From Io17-Chloro-G2 sp965226825 (lineage in GTDB: Bacteria > Chloroflexota > Dehalococcoidia > Lucifugimonadales > UBA3495), in the NCBI GenBank assembly GCA_965226825.1, contig CBDDED010000003.1, positions 2,294,001 to 2,358,000 of the forward strand: 64,000 bases of DNA, read 5' to 3'. The notes beneath the pieces were generated by a model. That model was not told the origin of the DNA and did no database searches. It saw only the letters and a list, made by a program, of their open reading frames with translations. Positions 26,524 through 36,011 of the stretch are shown one piece after another (the stretch's first letter is position 1; each line of letters starts with the position of its first letter). Position numbers and translations under genes: made by a program.

Positions 26524-26893
26524 GTATCTCCGTTGCCGTGACCGTGTTGGCACACCAAATGGGCTCTGAATCCCCGCTGCGGCGAGGATGACGGGAGGTA
26601 TCTCCGTTGCCATAACCGTCTTGGCGCATCGAAAGGGCTCTGGATTCCCACTGCGGTGAGAATGACGGGGGGTGTCTTCGTTGCCGTGACCGTGTTGGCG
26701 CATCGAAAGGGCTCTGGATTCCCACCGCGGCGAGAATGACGGGAGGTGTCTTCGTTGGCATAGCCGCCTTGGCGCATCGGAAGGGCTCTGGATTCCCACT
26801 GCGGTGAGAATGACGGGGGGTGTCTCCGTTGCCATAACCGTCTTGGCGCATCGAAAGGGCTCTGGACTCCCACTGCGGTGAGAATGACCGGGC
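26524..26893. repeat. Tandem array, five copies of a 74-bp unit
   Basis: Units start at 26524, 26598, 26672, 26746 and 26820, exactly 74 bp apart. Each holds a leader like TCCGTTGCCATAACCGTCTT and the right arm of the dispersed palindromic repeat (GGGCTCTGGATTCCC ... GAGAATGACGGG). Copies 1-5 differ by a few substitutions, some compensatory within the palindrome. The gene-free stretch 26274-27046 holds this array, the MITE before it and the promoter after it. Confidence 0.9.
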
Positions 26894-26955
26894 GGGGTTG
26901 GGGTGGGGGAGGTTGAATGACGGCTGAAATACTCTGCACCCCGGAGTGGCCGGTT

Positions 26956-26984
26956 TTGACACTCAAAATGGGCGCTGCTACACT
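26956..26984 (+). promoter_or_regulatory. Promoter of the HpaB-like gene
   Basis: TTGACA 26956-26961, 17-bp spacer, TACACT 26979-26984. Start near 26991, which supports ATG 27047 over the earlier ATG at 27002 as the translation start. Confidence 0.6.
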
Positions 26985-27046
26985 CGATTTTTCCAACTGA
27001 CATGCCATTGGGCGTGATATTTGATGCCGCCAGTCAAGGGGGATTG

Positions 27047-28501
27047 ATGCCTGCTCGGACAGGAAAAGAATACATCGCCGGTCTCAGGGACCACCCCAGG
27101 GAGGTGTGGATCCGGGGTGAACTGGTGAAAGACGTAACCAGCCACCCCTACTTTCGCAACGGCGTCGAATCGGTGGCGGCGCTGTACGACCTGCAGCACG
27201 ACCCGGAGGTTGGGCCCGAAATGACCTTTGCCTCCCCCAGCACCGGAGACCAGGTCGGCCTTTCCTTCATAATCCCCAAGACCCATGAAGACCTGGAACG
27301 GCGGCGCAAGATGATGGCCCGCTGGGCGTGGACCAGCTGCGGGATGATGGCCCGCACGCCCGACTTCCTCAACGTGGCGATCACCGCCTGGGCCGCCGCC
27401 TCCGACTATTTTGCCCAGAACCGCCCAGAGTTCCAGAAAAACGTGCTGTGGTACCACGAGTTCATCCGGGAGAACGACGTTACGCTCACTCACACGCTGG
27501 TCAACCTGCAGCGGAGCCGCACTCCCGGCTCTGTGGACAATATATCCGACCAGGTCGCCCTGACGGTGACCAAGGAGACCGACGCGGGCATGGTGGTCCG
27601 GGGCAGCAGGATTCTCGCCACATTGGGGCCAATATCGGACGAGATCGCCGTGTATCCGACCCGAAGCCACCTGATCGGAGACGACGCTTGGCGCCAGGCG
27701 TTTTCCTTCTCGATTCCCTGCGACACGCCGGGGCTAAAGTTCCTGTGCCGGGAGAGCCTCGACCTGAACCGGTCCCACTTTGACCATCCCCTCGGGTCCC
27801 GGTTCGAAGAGATGGACGCGGTGGTGTTCTTCGACGACGTGCTGGTGCCGTGGGAACGGGTGTTCCTGCTGGGCGACCCGGATTTGTGCAACAACTACTC
27901 GGCCAACACCAACTCCCTATCGCACACCGGGCACCAGGTCACCACACGCACGGTGGTTAAGACCGAATTCGTCCTGGGCCTGCTGTCCCTGATGATCGAG
28001 ACTCTGGGGTCAACCCAGATACCACAGGTGCAAGAACGCATGGGTGAAGTGATTGTTTACCTGGAGACCATGAAAGCCCTGCTTCGGGCCGCCGAGGCCG
28101 ACGCCGAAATCGACCGGTGGGGGGTAATGTGCCCGGCCCTGGCGCCGTTCACGGCCAGCCGCAGCCTGTTTCCCAAGACCATCTACCCCAGGCTGGCCGA
28201 AATCGTGCAACAGATGGGTTCCAGCAGCCTGATGGCCCTGCCGGCGGAAGCGGACTTCGACACGCCCATCGCCGCGGAAATCGAACGGTACATGTCCACC
28301 GACACCGCCAGCGCCCGGGACCGGGCCAAGCTGTTCCACCTGGCTTGGGACGTGGCCTGCAGCGCCTTCGGCGGGCGACAGGTGCTGTACGAGCGCTTCT
28401 TCGGCGGAGACCCGGTGCGCAACGCCATGATGCTCTACAACAACTACAACAAGGAGCCGGCCAAGGCCCGGGTGCAGGAGTTTCTGGACCGGAGCGGGTA
28501 G
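27047..28501 (+). CDS. 4-hydroxyphenylacetate 3-monooxygenase (HpaB)-family flavin monooxygenase
   Basis: 484 residues, the full length of the family. Large component of a two-component FADH2-dependent oxygenase with an acyl-CoA-dehydrogenase-like fold. N-terminal ARTGKEYIAGL, GRPHP-like HPREVWIRGE, the substrate/flavin region RRKMMARWAWTSCGMMART near 95-113, DYFAQNRPEFQKN, and the helical C-terminal SSSLMALPAEADF. The aromatic substrate is not predictable. It needs a flavin reductase; the one at 21215 is the nearest candidate. AGGGGGATTG before ATG 27047 sets the start. Confidence 0.88.
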   Translation: MPARTGKEYIAGLRDHPREVWIRGELVKDVTSHPYFRNGVESVAALYDLQHDPEVGPEMTFASPSTGDQVGLSFIIPKTHEDLERRRKMMARWAWTSCGMMARTPDFLNVAITAWAAASDYFAQNRPEFQKNVLWYHEFIRENDVTLTHTLVNLQRSRTPGSVDNISDQVALTVTKETDAGMVVRGSRILATLGPISDEIAVYPTRSHLIGDDAWRQAFSFSIPCDTPGLKFLCRESLDLNRSHFDHPLGSRFEEMDAVVFFDDVLVPWERVFLLGDPDLCNNYSANTNSLSHTGHQVTTRTVVKTEFVLGLLSLMIETLGSTQIPQVQERMGEVIVYLETMKALLRAAEADAEIDRWGVMCPALAPFTASRSLFPKTIYPRLAEIVQQMGSSSLMALPAEADFDTPIAAEIERYMSTDTASARDRAKLFHLAWDVACSAFGGRQVLYERFFGGDPVRNAMMLYNNYNKEPAKARVQEFLDRSG

Positions 28502-28561
28502 GTCGGGGGAAATGATTCGCAAAAACCCAGGGGCTTTCAACCTTTCTCGGAGGGCGACGAA

Positions 28562-31169
28562 GTGAAGAACGGCAAACGGCCCACCATCCTTGGAATCCCG
28601 CGCCGGGCCATCCTGCACCGGGTTGCCCTGTGCGGTGTAATCGCCATTCTGCTGGCCGCCTGCAGTCCGGGCAGGTTCGTCTCGGTGGTGAACCCGTTCG
28701 ACAACTCGGATGAAGAGACTCTGGCCGCCCTCTACAATGCCACGGGCGGAGCTGATTGGAAGAATAGCTCCGGATGGATGAGCGACCGGTACGTGGGAAC
28801 CTGGCACGGTGTCCGGTATTTCCGCGACGAAAGAACAACCGGCAACCCTATGGGAGGCCAATCCACCAGCATCGTGGAAGGGGTCCGAGGGCTGGAGTTG
28901 AACAGCAACGGGTTGAAGGGCGAGATCCCTTCCGAGCTGGGAAAGCTCGGCAACTTGACACATCTATACCTGGGCGGAAACCAGTTGAGCGGCGAGATAC
29001 CATCGGAACTGGGTAAGCTCGACTTTTTGTCATATCTGCTCCTGCATGGTAACGAGTTGAGCGGTGAGGTACCGTCGGAGCTGGGCAGCATCAGAGACCT
29101 GATAGCCCTGAACCTCTCGCACAATAATTTGAGCGGGGAGATTCCGCCCGAACTGGGCAGCCTCCGCAGATTGTCTTACCTTTACCTCAATGACAACCAG
29201 TTAACCGGGGAGATTCCGTCAGGACTGGGCAGGCTGCAGGCCCTATACGTTGGGGGGAACCAGTTCACCGGTTGCATACCCAGCCGCTTGCGCTCAGTTC
29301 CAAATAACGATTTTCTGAGGCTCGGTCTGGACTTCTGCGGAGGCGGGAAAGCCCTGGTTCCCCCTGGCAGCGACACGGAAGCGTTGGTCGCCCTTTACAA
29401 TGCCGCTGGCGGGGAAAACTGGCGGGACAACACCAACTGGATGTCCTCTGAGCCCGTTTGCAAATGGTACGGCGTTAGCTGCAGGGGGTCCCGCACCGGC
29501 CGGGTACTGTCCTTGAATCTAATTGGGAACAACTTGAGCGGGGAGTTACCGGCCGAGTTGGGCAACCTCACCGGAATGCGAATTATGCACCTGGCGCAGA
29601 ACGACCTCAGCGGAGATATACCGGCCGAGTTGGGCAACCTCAAGGGGATGTTTATTCTGAACCTCGCGCAGAATAACCTAAGCGGCGATATACCAGCCGA
29701 GCTGGGTGACAACCCAATCCTGAGGCAAATTTACCTCAATGACAACCGGTTGAGCGGGGAGATTCCGCCCGAACTGGGCAACATCGAAAGACTGGAGCTC
29801 CTGAACCTGAGCAGAAACAACCTGGAAGGGGGTCTGCCGTCAGAGCTCGGCAACCTCGGCGAACTGGAAACGCTGGGCCTCATCGGGAACCGGTTCACCG
29901 GGTGCGTACCCCCGAGAATGGCAAGGGTCCGATCCTTCAATATATCCGACGTCAGTTTGCCCTTCTGCGAATCCACAGACCGGGCAGCGCTGGTCGACTT
30001 CTACCGTGCCACCGGCGGCCCAGGATGGATCAATAGTACCAACTGGCTGAGTGACGAGCCGGTCCACCGGTGGCACGGTATCCGCATTGGCAGTACCGGC
30101 AGGGTCGGTGCCATCAATCTCCCCGAAAACCAGATAAGCGGGGAGATACCCGCCGAATTGGATGCGCTCACCAACCTGGCATCCTTGAATCTGCAGGACA
30201 ACCAGTTGACCGGGGAGATACCGGCAGAACTGGGCAATCTCACCAACCTGCGAACTCTGCTCCTCAATGGTAACCAACTCAGCGGCAATATACCGTTCGA
30301 ACTGAACAACCTGTCCAAGCTGAAAAGAGGAGAGCTAACCGGCAATCAGCTGACCGGTTGCATCCCCGGAAATTGGGTGGGAAGACTTCTCAAACGCCGC
30401 AGCATGGGCATCCCCTTCTGCAACGATACCGGGGAACCTCCGGACCGGGCCGCGCTGGTCGCTCTCTACCGGGCCACCGATGGGGATAACTGGGTGGACA
30501 ACACCAACTGGCTGAGTCAATTACCCTTGGGCAAGTGGAAGGGTGTGGTCACCAACGATTTTTTCCGCGTCAACCGGCTGGCCCTCGTAGACAACCGCCT
30601 GACCGGGGAGCTGCCGCCGGAGTTGGGGCAGCTTACCAAACTGGAATATCTGAGCCTTGAGGGCAACCACCTGACCGGGGAAATAGCACCAGAACTGACA
30701 GAACTGACAGAACTGAGCGGTACCGACCGACAGCCTGCGGCACGTGAACTTGAGCGACAACCAGTTGACCGGTGAAATACCGGCAGAATTGGGAAACGCC
30801 GTCAGACTGAACTGGCTGCACCTTTCAGGGAACCAGTTGACCGGGCAGATACCCCCGGAACTGGGCCGGCTTTCCCACCTGGAACGGCTGGACCTCTCAG
30901 CGAACCGGTTGACCGGGCAGATACCCCCGGAACTGGGCAACCTCACCAGTATGAAACGGCTGTACCTCTCAGCGAACGGGTTGACCGGAGATATACCCCC
31001 GGAACTGGGCAACCTCACCAACCTGAATCATCTTAACATCCAAACCGGTAATGAACTAACCGGGTGCATGCCCGCGAGCTTTCGACAGCGGCGCGACAGC
31101 TATCCTCGTGGGCCGGGACGTTTCGCCTACTTTCGGCACCCGGATTTCCTGCCTCTCTGCGAGCCATAG
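28562..31169 (+). pseudogene. Four-block leucine-rich-repeat lipoprotein, broken by a 4-bp duplication
   Basis: GTG 28562 opens a lipoprotein signal (AILLAAC, Cys34) and four modules. Each has a cap (about DRAALVALYRATDGDNWVDN, W-L...KWxGV), plant-type LRRs of 24 residues (LNLS-NxLSGEIPxELGNLTxL) and, in the first three, a closing Cys-containing end (FTGCIP). Module starts are near residues 48, 278, 472 and 622. After codon 717 the frame shifts at CCGACCGA (30723-30730), a tandem CCGA; removing one copy joins it to the frame 30744-31169, which continues the LRRs to the natural stop. The encoded surface protein would have bound proteins or glycans. It may be a dead gene, a slipped phase-variable site, or an assembly error. 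Confidence 0.8.
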
Positions 31170-31195
31170 GTCCGGGGGGAACGTAAGACGTCGCC

Positions 31196-31368
31196 CCGTC
31201 ATTCCCGTCGCAGCGGGAATCCAGAGCCCTGGCCTTGCGCCAAGACGGTTATGACAATTATGAAGCTCCTGGTGGACAGGCCGGCGTTCCACCCGGACCA
31301 TTCATGCAGACTCGATCAGGTTGAATGGCAGAAAGGGCTCTGGATTCCCGCGGCGGCGAGAATGACGG
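31196..31368. repeat. Palindrome-ended dispersed repeat, copy 2
   Basis: 173 bp with both arms: left CCGTCATTCCCGTCGCAGCGG..., right ending GGCGGCGAGAATGACGG, and a core homologous to copy 1 (CTGGTGGACAGGCCGGCGTTC). Lies 26 bp after the LRR gene. Confidence 0.85.
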
Positions 31369-31369
31369 A

Positions 31370-31831
31370 TGGCTTGGTTAAAGCCACCTGTGAGGATGAC
31401 AATGGCGTTTTCATAGTAATCCAGAGCCCCAGCCCCCGTCATCCCCGCCGAGGCGGGGATCCAGAGCCCTGGTTGTCGTCCGACGTGGTTGGGGAACGAG
31501 GTGCTGGCCCGGCCGCCATCCTCCCGCCGCGTCGGCGCCGCCATGACGGTGTTGGCGGATGGGAAGGGCTCTGGATTCCCGCGGCGGCGAGAATGACGGA
31601 TGGCTTGGTTAATGCCACCTGTGAGGATGAAAATAGCGTTTTCATAGTAATCCAGAGCCTCCAGCCCCCGTCATCCCCGCCGAGGCGGGGATCCAGAGCC
31701 CTGGTTGTCGTCCGACGTGGTTGGGGAACGAGGTGCTGGCCCGGCCGCCGTCCACCCGCCGCGTCGGCGCCGCCATGACGGTGTTGGCGGATGGGAAGGG
31801 ATCTGGATTCCCGCGGCGGCGAGAATGACGG
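31370..31831. repeat. Two direct copies of a 231-bp block carrying a second repeat subtype
   Basis: 31370-31600 and 31601-31831 are near-identical. Each contains a complete inverted-arm element (left CCCGTCATCCCCGCCGAGG, right GGCGGCGAGAATGACGG) whose core (GTCGTCCGACGTGGTTGGG) is unrelated to copies 1 and 2. A solo right arm follows at 31838-31872 and then GACAATCGAAAGACC at 31881, the outer end motif of the family. The gene-free stretch 31170-32040 is filled by these elements. Confidence 0.9.
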
Positions 31832-32040
31832 GGGGGCGTCTGGATTCCCACTGCGGCGAGAGTGACGGGGATTTGAAGACAATCGAAAGACCATGTCGCT
31901 CATCCCACGCATAAATGCAACCGGTGGACGAATGGTGTAACCTGCGACGTGGGTCAGCGCCTTTCTTCTTCCTCGCTTTGAAATCCGTGTTCACGAACGC
32001 GATGGCTTAGAGCAGTATATTCGCCAGGAGAGTTTTGCAG

Positions 32041-33027
32041 ATGCGACGTTCAGAGATCGATTCCACTAGGGATGCAGGGATGCCCAGCCGGTTTTTTCCA
32101 ATAGCCTGGTTGGTTGTGCTGGTGTTGTTTTCGTTGCCGCTTGCATCGGCCTGCGGCGGCGGGAGCAGTGACGGGAGTAGCGGCGGGAGCAGTGGAGGGA
32201 GCAAGTGGTAGGGCGCGGTGACACTGGTTCCTGAGAATGCACGTTCCGTGAAGGTCTGGGACGTTGCAGCCATAGTAACGGGAGACGCGCCCGCTGCCAT
32301 TCCGCGAGATTTGACCGACGGAATCCTTGGATCGGTCCTGAACGGACCCAATTCTATTGAGGCCGTTAACTCGTTCGCAACGGCACGCATCGAATTCGAT
32401 GGTGGTGGTGGTGGGGGTCTGTCTGTAATGGAGGGCGATTTCGATTTTAATCCCATCAGGGAGATTTTATCCGAATACCGTGCTGAGAAGCATGGAGGGT
32501 ATGAGTTATATGATACAGGGAGCCGCAGTATAGCGTTGCTGGAGGGAGAGGGCTCCGTCGTAGCGGGGGATACAGACTCGGTCAAGATCGTGCTGGAGGC
32601 GTTGGACCGGGGGTCCGGGTTCTTGTTGCACGGTGGTGAGCTTCGTCGCCGCCAATACACCGATTATTCAGGTGTTGATCCCGACGAGTATGTACACATG
32701 ACGCTGAATCGTGCCAGCGGCGGATTTTTCACCAAGGTCAGCGGTGGGGTCCCGGGGAATTTGGTGGGATCAGGGCATGGGTGGGCGTCAGGATGGTCCG
32801 CGTCCGCGGGCAATGGATCCGAGGTTAAGTTGAGGATCTTCTTCCCCTCTCAACAGGAAAAATACGCCAAGGCGGACGAGGACCAGGTAAAGGCCTGGTT
32901 CGAGGCGGAGTTGGACGAGGGAGTGAAACTGGAGAGCGTCGAGGTGGATGGCCTGTTCATAATCGGCACGGCCACAGCGGCTTGGGACGACGACTGGATC
33001 AGGGGTCCTTCTCGTGGCCCCTACTAG
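32041..33027 (+). pseudogene. Lipoprotein of unknown function, interrupted by an in-frame TAG
   Basis: ATG 32041 encodes a lipoprotein signal (LVVLVLFSLPLASAC, Cys38) and a Gly/Ser linker to S-K-W, then TAG at 32209-32211. The same frame continues without a gap as G-A-V-T-L-V-P-E-N-A for 270 codons to 33027. The mature domain is about 270 residues, with beta-rich stretches (GGGGGGLSVMEGDFDF, SVKIVLEALDRGSG) and no family I recognise. One point mutation (for example CAG to TAG) explains the break. Without readthrough the mature domain, if made from GTG 32218, would stay in the cytosol. The low GC of 32230-32500 hints at transfer. Confidence 0.7.
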
Positions 33028-33085
33028 CAAACAGTGTCAGGCTTAGAGCAGGGGCACCAGTCCCTGCCTCCTTGTGCCTATCCTC

Positions 33086-33114
33086 TTGGATTTTGCCAAA
33101 GTATGGCGTATATT
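33086..33114 (+). promoter_or_regulatory. Promoter of VOC gene
   Basis: TTGGAT 33086-33091, 17-bp spacer, TATATT 33109-33114; leader of about 48 nt ending in the strong ribosome site AGGAGGAGCC. Confidence 0.5.
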
Positions 33115-33168
33115 GTTGTTTAACAGAGCATTTACGTTTCTGAGTATTGAATATCAGGAGGAGCCATT

Positions 33169-33621
33169 ATGCCAAAACCGATTAGAGTCGGGCACCTGGT
33201 TCTCAACGTCAAAGATCAGGTTGCTTCCACCAAGTTCTATACCGAAGTGCTGGGATTCGAGATTTCCATCGACCGCCCCGGTTTCGGGACCTTCCTGACT
33301 TGCGGCAAGATTCACCATGACCTGGCCCTGTTCCAGGCCGCAGAGGACGCGGCCCCCGTGAGCAAGGGCGGACTTGGCCTGAACCACATGGCCCTGCAGG
33401 TCCAAGACTGGGACACTCTGAACGAGTTCTACAAGTACTTGTTGGAGACCGATGTGCCCATCGACCACACCACGGACCACAGCATGACCTACAGCATCTA
33501 CATCAACGACCCCGACGGCAACGGCATCGAGTTGTTCTGCAACGCCCAGGCCACTGCCGAGGAAGGGCTGGCCGAGATGCGCACCCCCGGCCGCAAAAAC
33601 GTGGCTTTGGTGTTCGAATAA
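33169..33621 (+). CDS. VOC-family (glyoxalase/extradiol dioxygenase-like) protein
   Basis: 150 residues, two beta-alpha-beta-beta-beta units. Metal ligands expected at H9 (RVGHLVLNVKD), in GLNHMALQV near residue 70, and Glu in GNGIELFC near 121, with DPDGNGIE the standard last motif. VOC proteins include ring-cleaving dioxygenases, glyoxalases and isomerases; the pattern is nearest the type I extradiol dioxygenase-like members. Flanked by its own promoter and terminator, so it is monocistronic. Confidence 0.85.
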   Translation: MPKPIRVGHLVLNVKDQVASTKFYTEVLGFEISIDRPGFGTFLTCGKIHHDLALFQAAEDAAPVSKGGLGLNHMALQVQDWDTLNEFYKYLLETDVPIDHTTDHSMTYSIYINDPDGNGIELFCNAQATAEEGLAEMRTPGRKNVALVFE

Positions 33622-33653
33622 GCCGGACCGAGCCCGGCTAAATGCCCCTTATC

Positions 33654-33695
33654 AAAGGTGGGTCCAGCAATGGTTGGGGCCCACCTTTTATTTTG
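33654..33695 (+). terminator. Rho-independent terminator after VOC gene
   Basis: AAAGGTGGGTCC pairs with GGGCCCACCTTT (one G-T pair) around an 11-nt loop, followed by TATTTT. Confidence 0.85.
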
Positions 33696-33846
33696 GCGCC
33701 GGTGTTATCAACGTGACTGTGCCGGGGTCGCCATGGCCGGTCAACGAACCGGAACCTGCAAGACAGGGGCGACTAGCAACGGGCCGCTAGCCCCAATAAC
33801 GGTCTTCAAATTGTCCACAACCCGGCCACCACAAAGGAGGGTTCCT

Positions 33847-34920
33847 ATGGCGCATCTGGAATTCGGCATCTGGGACACTTTCCCCGTCCACGAATTTGAC
33901 AACTATGCCCTGGCTGCCGACGCCTACGATCAACATCTCTACGAGGTCCAACTGGGCGAGGAGCTGGGCTACGAGTCTTACTACATCATCGAGCACCAGA
34001 ACTCCCACATCGGCCAGCTCACCGCTCCAAGCATTTATCTGACCGCCGTGGCCCTGCGGACCACGTCCATGCGGTTCGGGGTCATGATTTACCAGCTTCC
34101 CTTCTACAACCCGATGCGACTGGCCCAGGACGCAGCCATGCTGGACCACCTGTCGCACGGCCGGTTGGAGTTTGGCACCGGAATCGGCGTGTCTGAGCAC
34201 GAGTTCATGCGTTGGAACCTACCATTTTTCGAGCGGCAGAAGATGTCGGCAGAGGCCATGGAGATCATCCTCAAAGCCTGGACCCAGGACGAAGTGACCT
34301 ACCAGGGCGATTACTGGCAGTTCGATGAAGCGCTGCCGGTGCCCAAGCCCTACCAGCAGCCCTACCCGCCCATCTGGGTTGGCGCCCACAGCCCGGCTTC
34401 GCTGGAGTACGCCGCCAAGAACAACTTCCACGTTTCCCAAAACCTGGACATCGACCCCACCATCGCCGAGAAGTTCGACCTGTACCGGAAGATTTGGCGG
34501 GAGTGCAACCACCCCGGCCCCATGCCGCGCACCTTCCTGACCAGGGCGGTTCACGTGGCCGAGACCGACGAAAAAGCCAGGGAGGAAGCCGAAGGGCCGC
34601 TGCTGGAATCCCGTCGCCTTGGCCGGGAAGGCCTCTCCAACACCCGCATCGGGTACCAGGGCCGCAACGAGGGAACGCCCAGCCAGAATGAACTGGCGCG
34701 GGTGTTTCAGGGCATGGGTACATCGCTGGATTTCTGGATAGACAACGGCCTGGCCCTCGTAGGCAGCCCGGAGACGGTGACGGCAAAGCTCAAGGAGCAG
34801 CGCGAATTGATCGGTTACGACATCTTCTGCGCGGCGCACCGCATTGGCCGGATGCCGAAGGAGCAGTCGTTGAACTCGTTGCAACTGTTTGCCAAAGAGG
34901 TTATGCCCGCGTTCGAGTAG
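33847..34920 (+). CDS. LLM-class (luciferase-like) flavin/F420-dependent oxidoreductase 1
   Basis: 357 residues, TIM barrel of the bacterial luciferase superfamily: LEFGIWDTFP, GYESYYIIEHQNS near 45, LRFGVMIYQLPFYNPMRLAQDAAMLD-type strand near 80, GRLEFGTGIGVSEHEF near 105, PKPYQQPYPPIWVGAHS near 165, and the late VGSPETVTAKL. The EH in IIEHQ fits the alkanal-monooxygenase-like branch. Uses FMNH2 or F420H2; substrate unknown. ATG 33847 has an ideal AAAGGAGG site; the open frame upstream to 33658 overlaps the terminator and is not coding. SAR202 genomes are known for expansions of this family. Confidence 0.88.
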   Translation: MAHLEFGIWDTFPVHEFDNYALAADAYDQHLYEVQLGEELGYESYYIIEHQNSHIGQLTAPSIYLTAVALRTTSMRFGVMIYQLPFYNPMRLAQDAAMLDHLSHGRLEFGTGIGVSEHEFMRWNLPFFERQKMSAEAMEIILKAWTQDEVTYQGDYWQFDEALPVPKPYQQPYPPIWVGAHSPASLEYAAKNNFHVSQNLDIDPTIAEKFDLYRKIWRECNHPGPMPRTFLTRAVHVAETDEKAREEAEGPLLESRRLGREGLSNTRIGYQGRNEGTPSQNELARVFQGMGTSLDFWIDNGLALVGSPETVTAKLKEQRELIGYDIFCAAHRIGRMPKEQSLNSLQLFAKEVMPAFE

Positions 34921-35113
34921 GCGGCTGGAAACCGGGAGTTAGTGTAATGAGCCGGTCTGCCGGTTGCGTCCGCCGGCACCCACGGCCTTACGCCAATGGC
35001 GCAACAAGACAACGGACTCAACCGACAAGCCTTTCGCCGGTGTTTTCCCAACACCAGAGGGCGGCAGTTGCCATTAAATCCGAGTGTGATGACACCGCCG
35101 GGCGTATCCAGGA

Positions 35114-35257
35114 ACCTTTTTGCCATCCAACATGATTCGAGCCTGTAGGAATGGTCCAGCTGGGAACCCGGACTGTCACTCCGGCGCGTCTAAGTTGGCA
35201 TAACCGCCTAGGCGCAGGATCAGGGCTCTGGATTCCCGCTGCGGCGAGAATGACGGG
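35114..35257. repeat. Palindrome-ended dispersed repeat, copy 3 (left arm missing)
   Basis: Core starting GCCATCCAACATGATTCGAG, then TTGGCATAACCGCC and a perfect right arm GGGCTCTGGATTCCC-GCTGCGGCGAGAATGACGGGG. The left arm is absent. The rest of the gene-free stretch 34921-35340 shows nothing. Confidence 0.8.
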
Positions 35258-35340
35258 GTGGGGGCGGTCGAGAGGACTTGTCCCAACATTGTGACGGGCT
35301 TGTGTAATTGTTGAACGGTATCTTTAGGGTTGGGAATGGG

Positions 35341-35847
35341 ATGAGGAGAATCCGCCAGTATATCGGTTCTCTTTACGGGGTTGCCGGCTTGCTGGGCATG
35401 ACGCTGTTGCTGTTGGCTTGTTCAGGGTCGCCGACACAGGAGCCCGCAGCCACCGGCGAGAGACCGACTTTGCAGCCCTCCGCCGCGGAACCGACTTCGC
35501 CACCCAACACCGGCGAATACGCGACCGTGGTAGTAACGGCGCCGGAGTTGTCGCCATCCGCCCGCTCCGGTCAGACACTGTTCAACGCGAACTGCGCCGT
35601 TTGTCATGGAGCGAACGCTTCCGGCTCCAATGCGGGTCCGCCCCTGGTCCACCCGTACTATGGACCGGGCCATCATCCCGATTTCGCCTTCAAAAACGCC
35701 GTGCAAAATGGCGTTCCGTCCCACCACTGGTGGTTTGGCGATATGGCGCCCCTGCCCGGCGTTTCGGAGCAGGACGTGGACCAGATAATTTGCTATGTCC
35801 GCGAATTACAACGGGCCAACGGCATCTTTGAGGGCGATGCCTGTTAG
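35341..35847 (+). CDS. Lipid-anchored monohaem cytochrome c
   Basis: 168 residues. Lipobox LLLLAC with Cys27, a Pro/Thr-rich linker (28-70), then a class I cytochrome c domain with C85-A-V-C88-H89 and a likely axial ligand M135 in GDMAPL. Exported and anchored on the outer face of the membrane, it would carry single electrons in respiration. ATG 35341 is used, as the earlier frame from 35308 adds only a basic stretch. No oxidase genes are adjacent. Confidence 0.85.
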   Translation: MRRIRQYIGSLYGVAGLLGMTLLLLACSGSPTQEPAATGERPTLQPSAAEPTSPPNTGEYATVVVTAPELSPSARSGQTLFNANCAVCHGANASGSNAGPPLVHPYYGPGHHPDFAFKNAVQNGVPSHHWWFGDMAPLPGVSEQDVDQIICYVRELQRANGIFEGDAC

Positions 35848-36011
35848 AAACCATTAGCAAGTAGTGAGGCTCAATATCCAGAGGACCGACGCGGTTTTAG
35901 CCCATTTTTGTTTTTGAAGGCGTGCCTTAAATTGACCAACATTAAAGCACCAATCCTCGCATTAACCCGCACACCAACCCCCGGCCTATTGACCGGCGAC
36001 TGCGGGCTGCC

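Noticed and set aside
26524..26893. CRISPR array
   Set aside because: The whole 74-bp unit is repeated without unique spacers, and no cas gene is present.
31302..31994. Overlapping minus-strand open frames rich in RHSRRSGNPE-like text
   Set aside because: They are translations of the palindromic repeats, and the same pseudo-peptides recur at 26439-27008, 40479-40966, 52521 and 59933.
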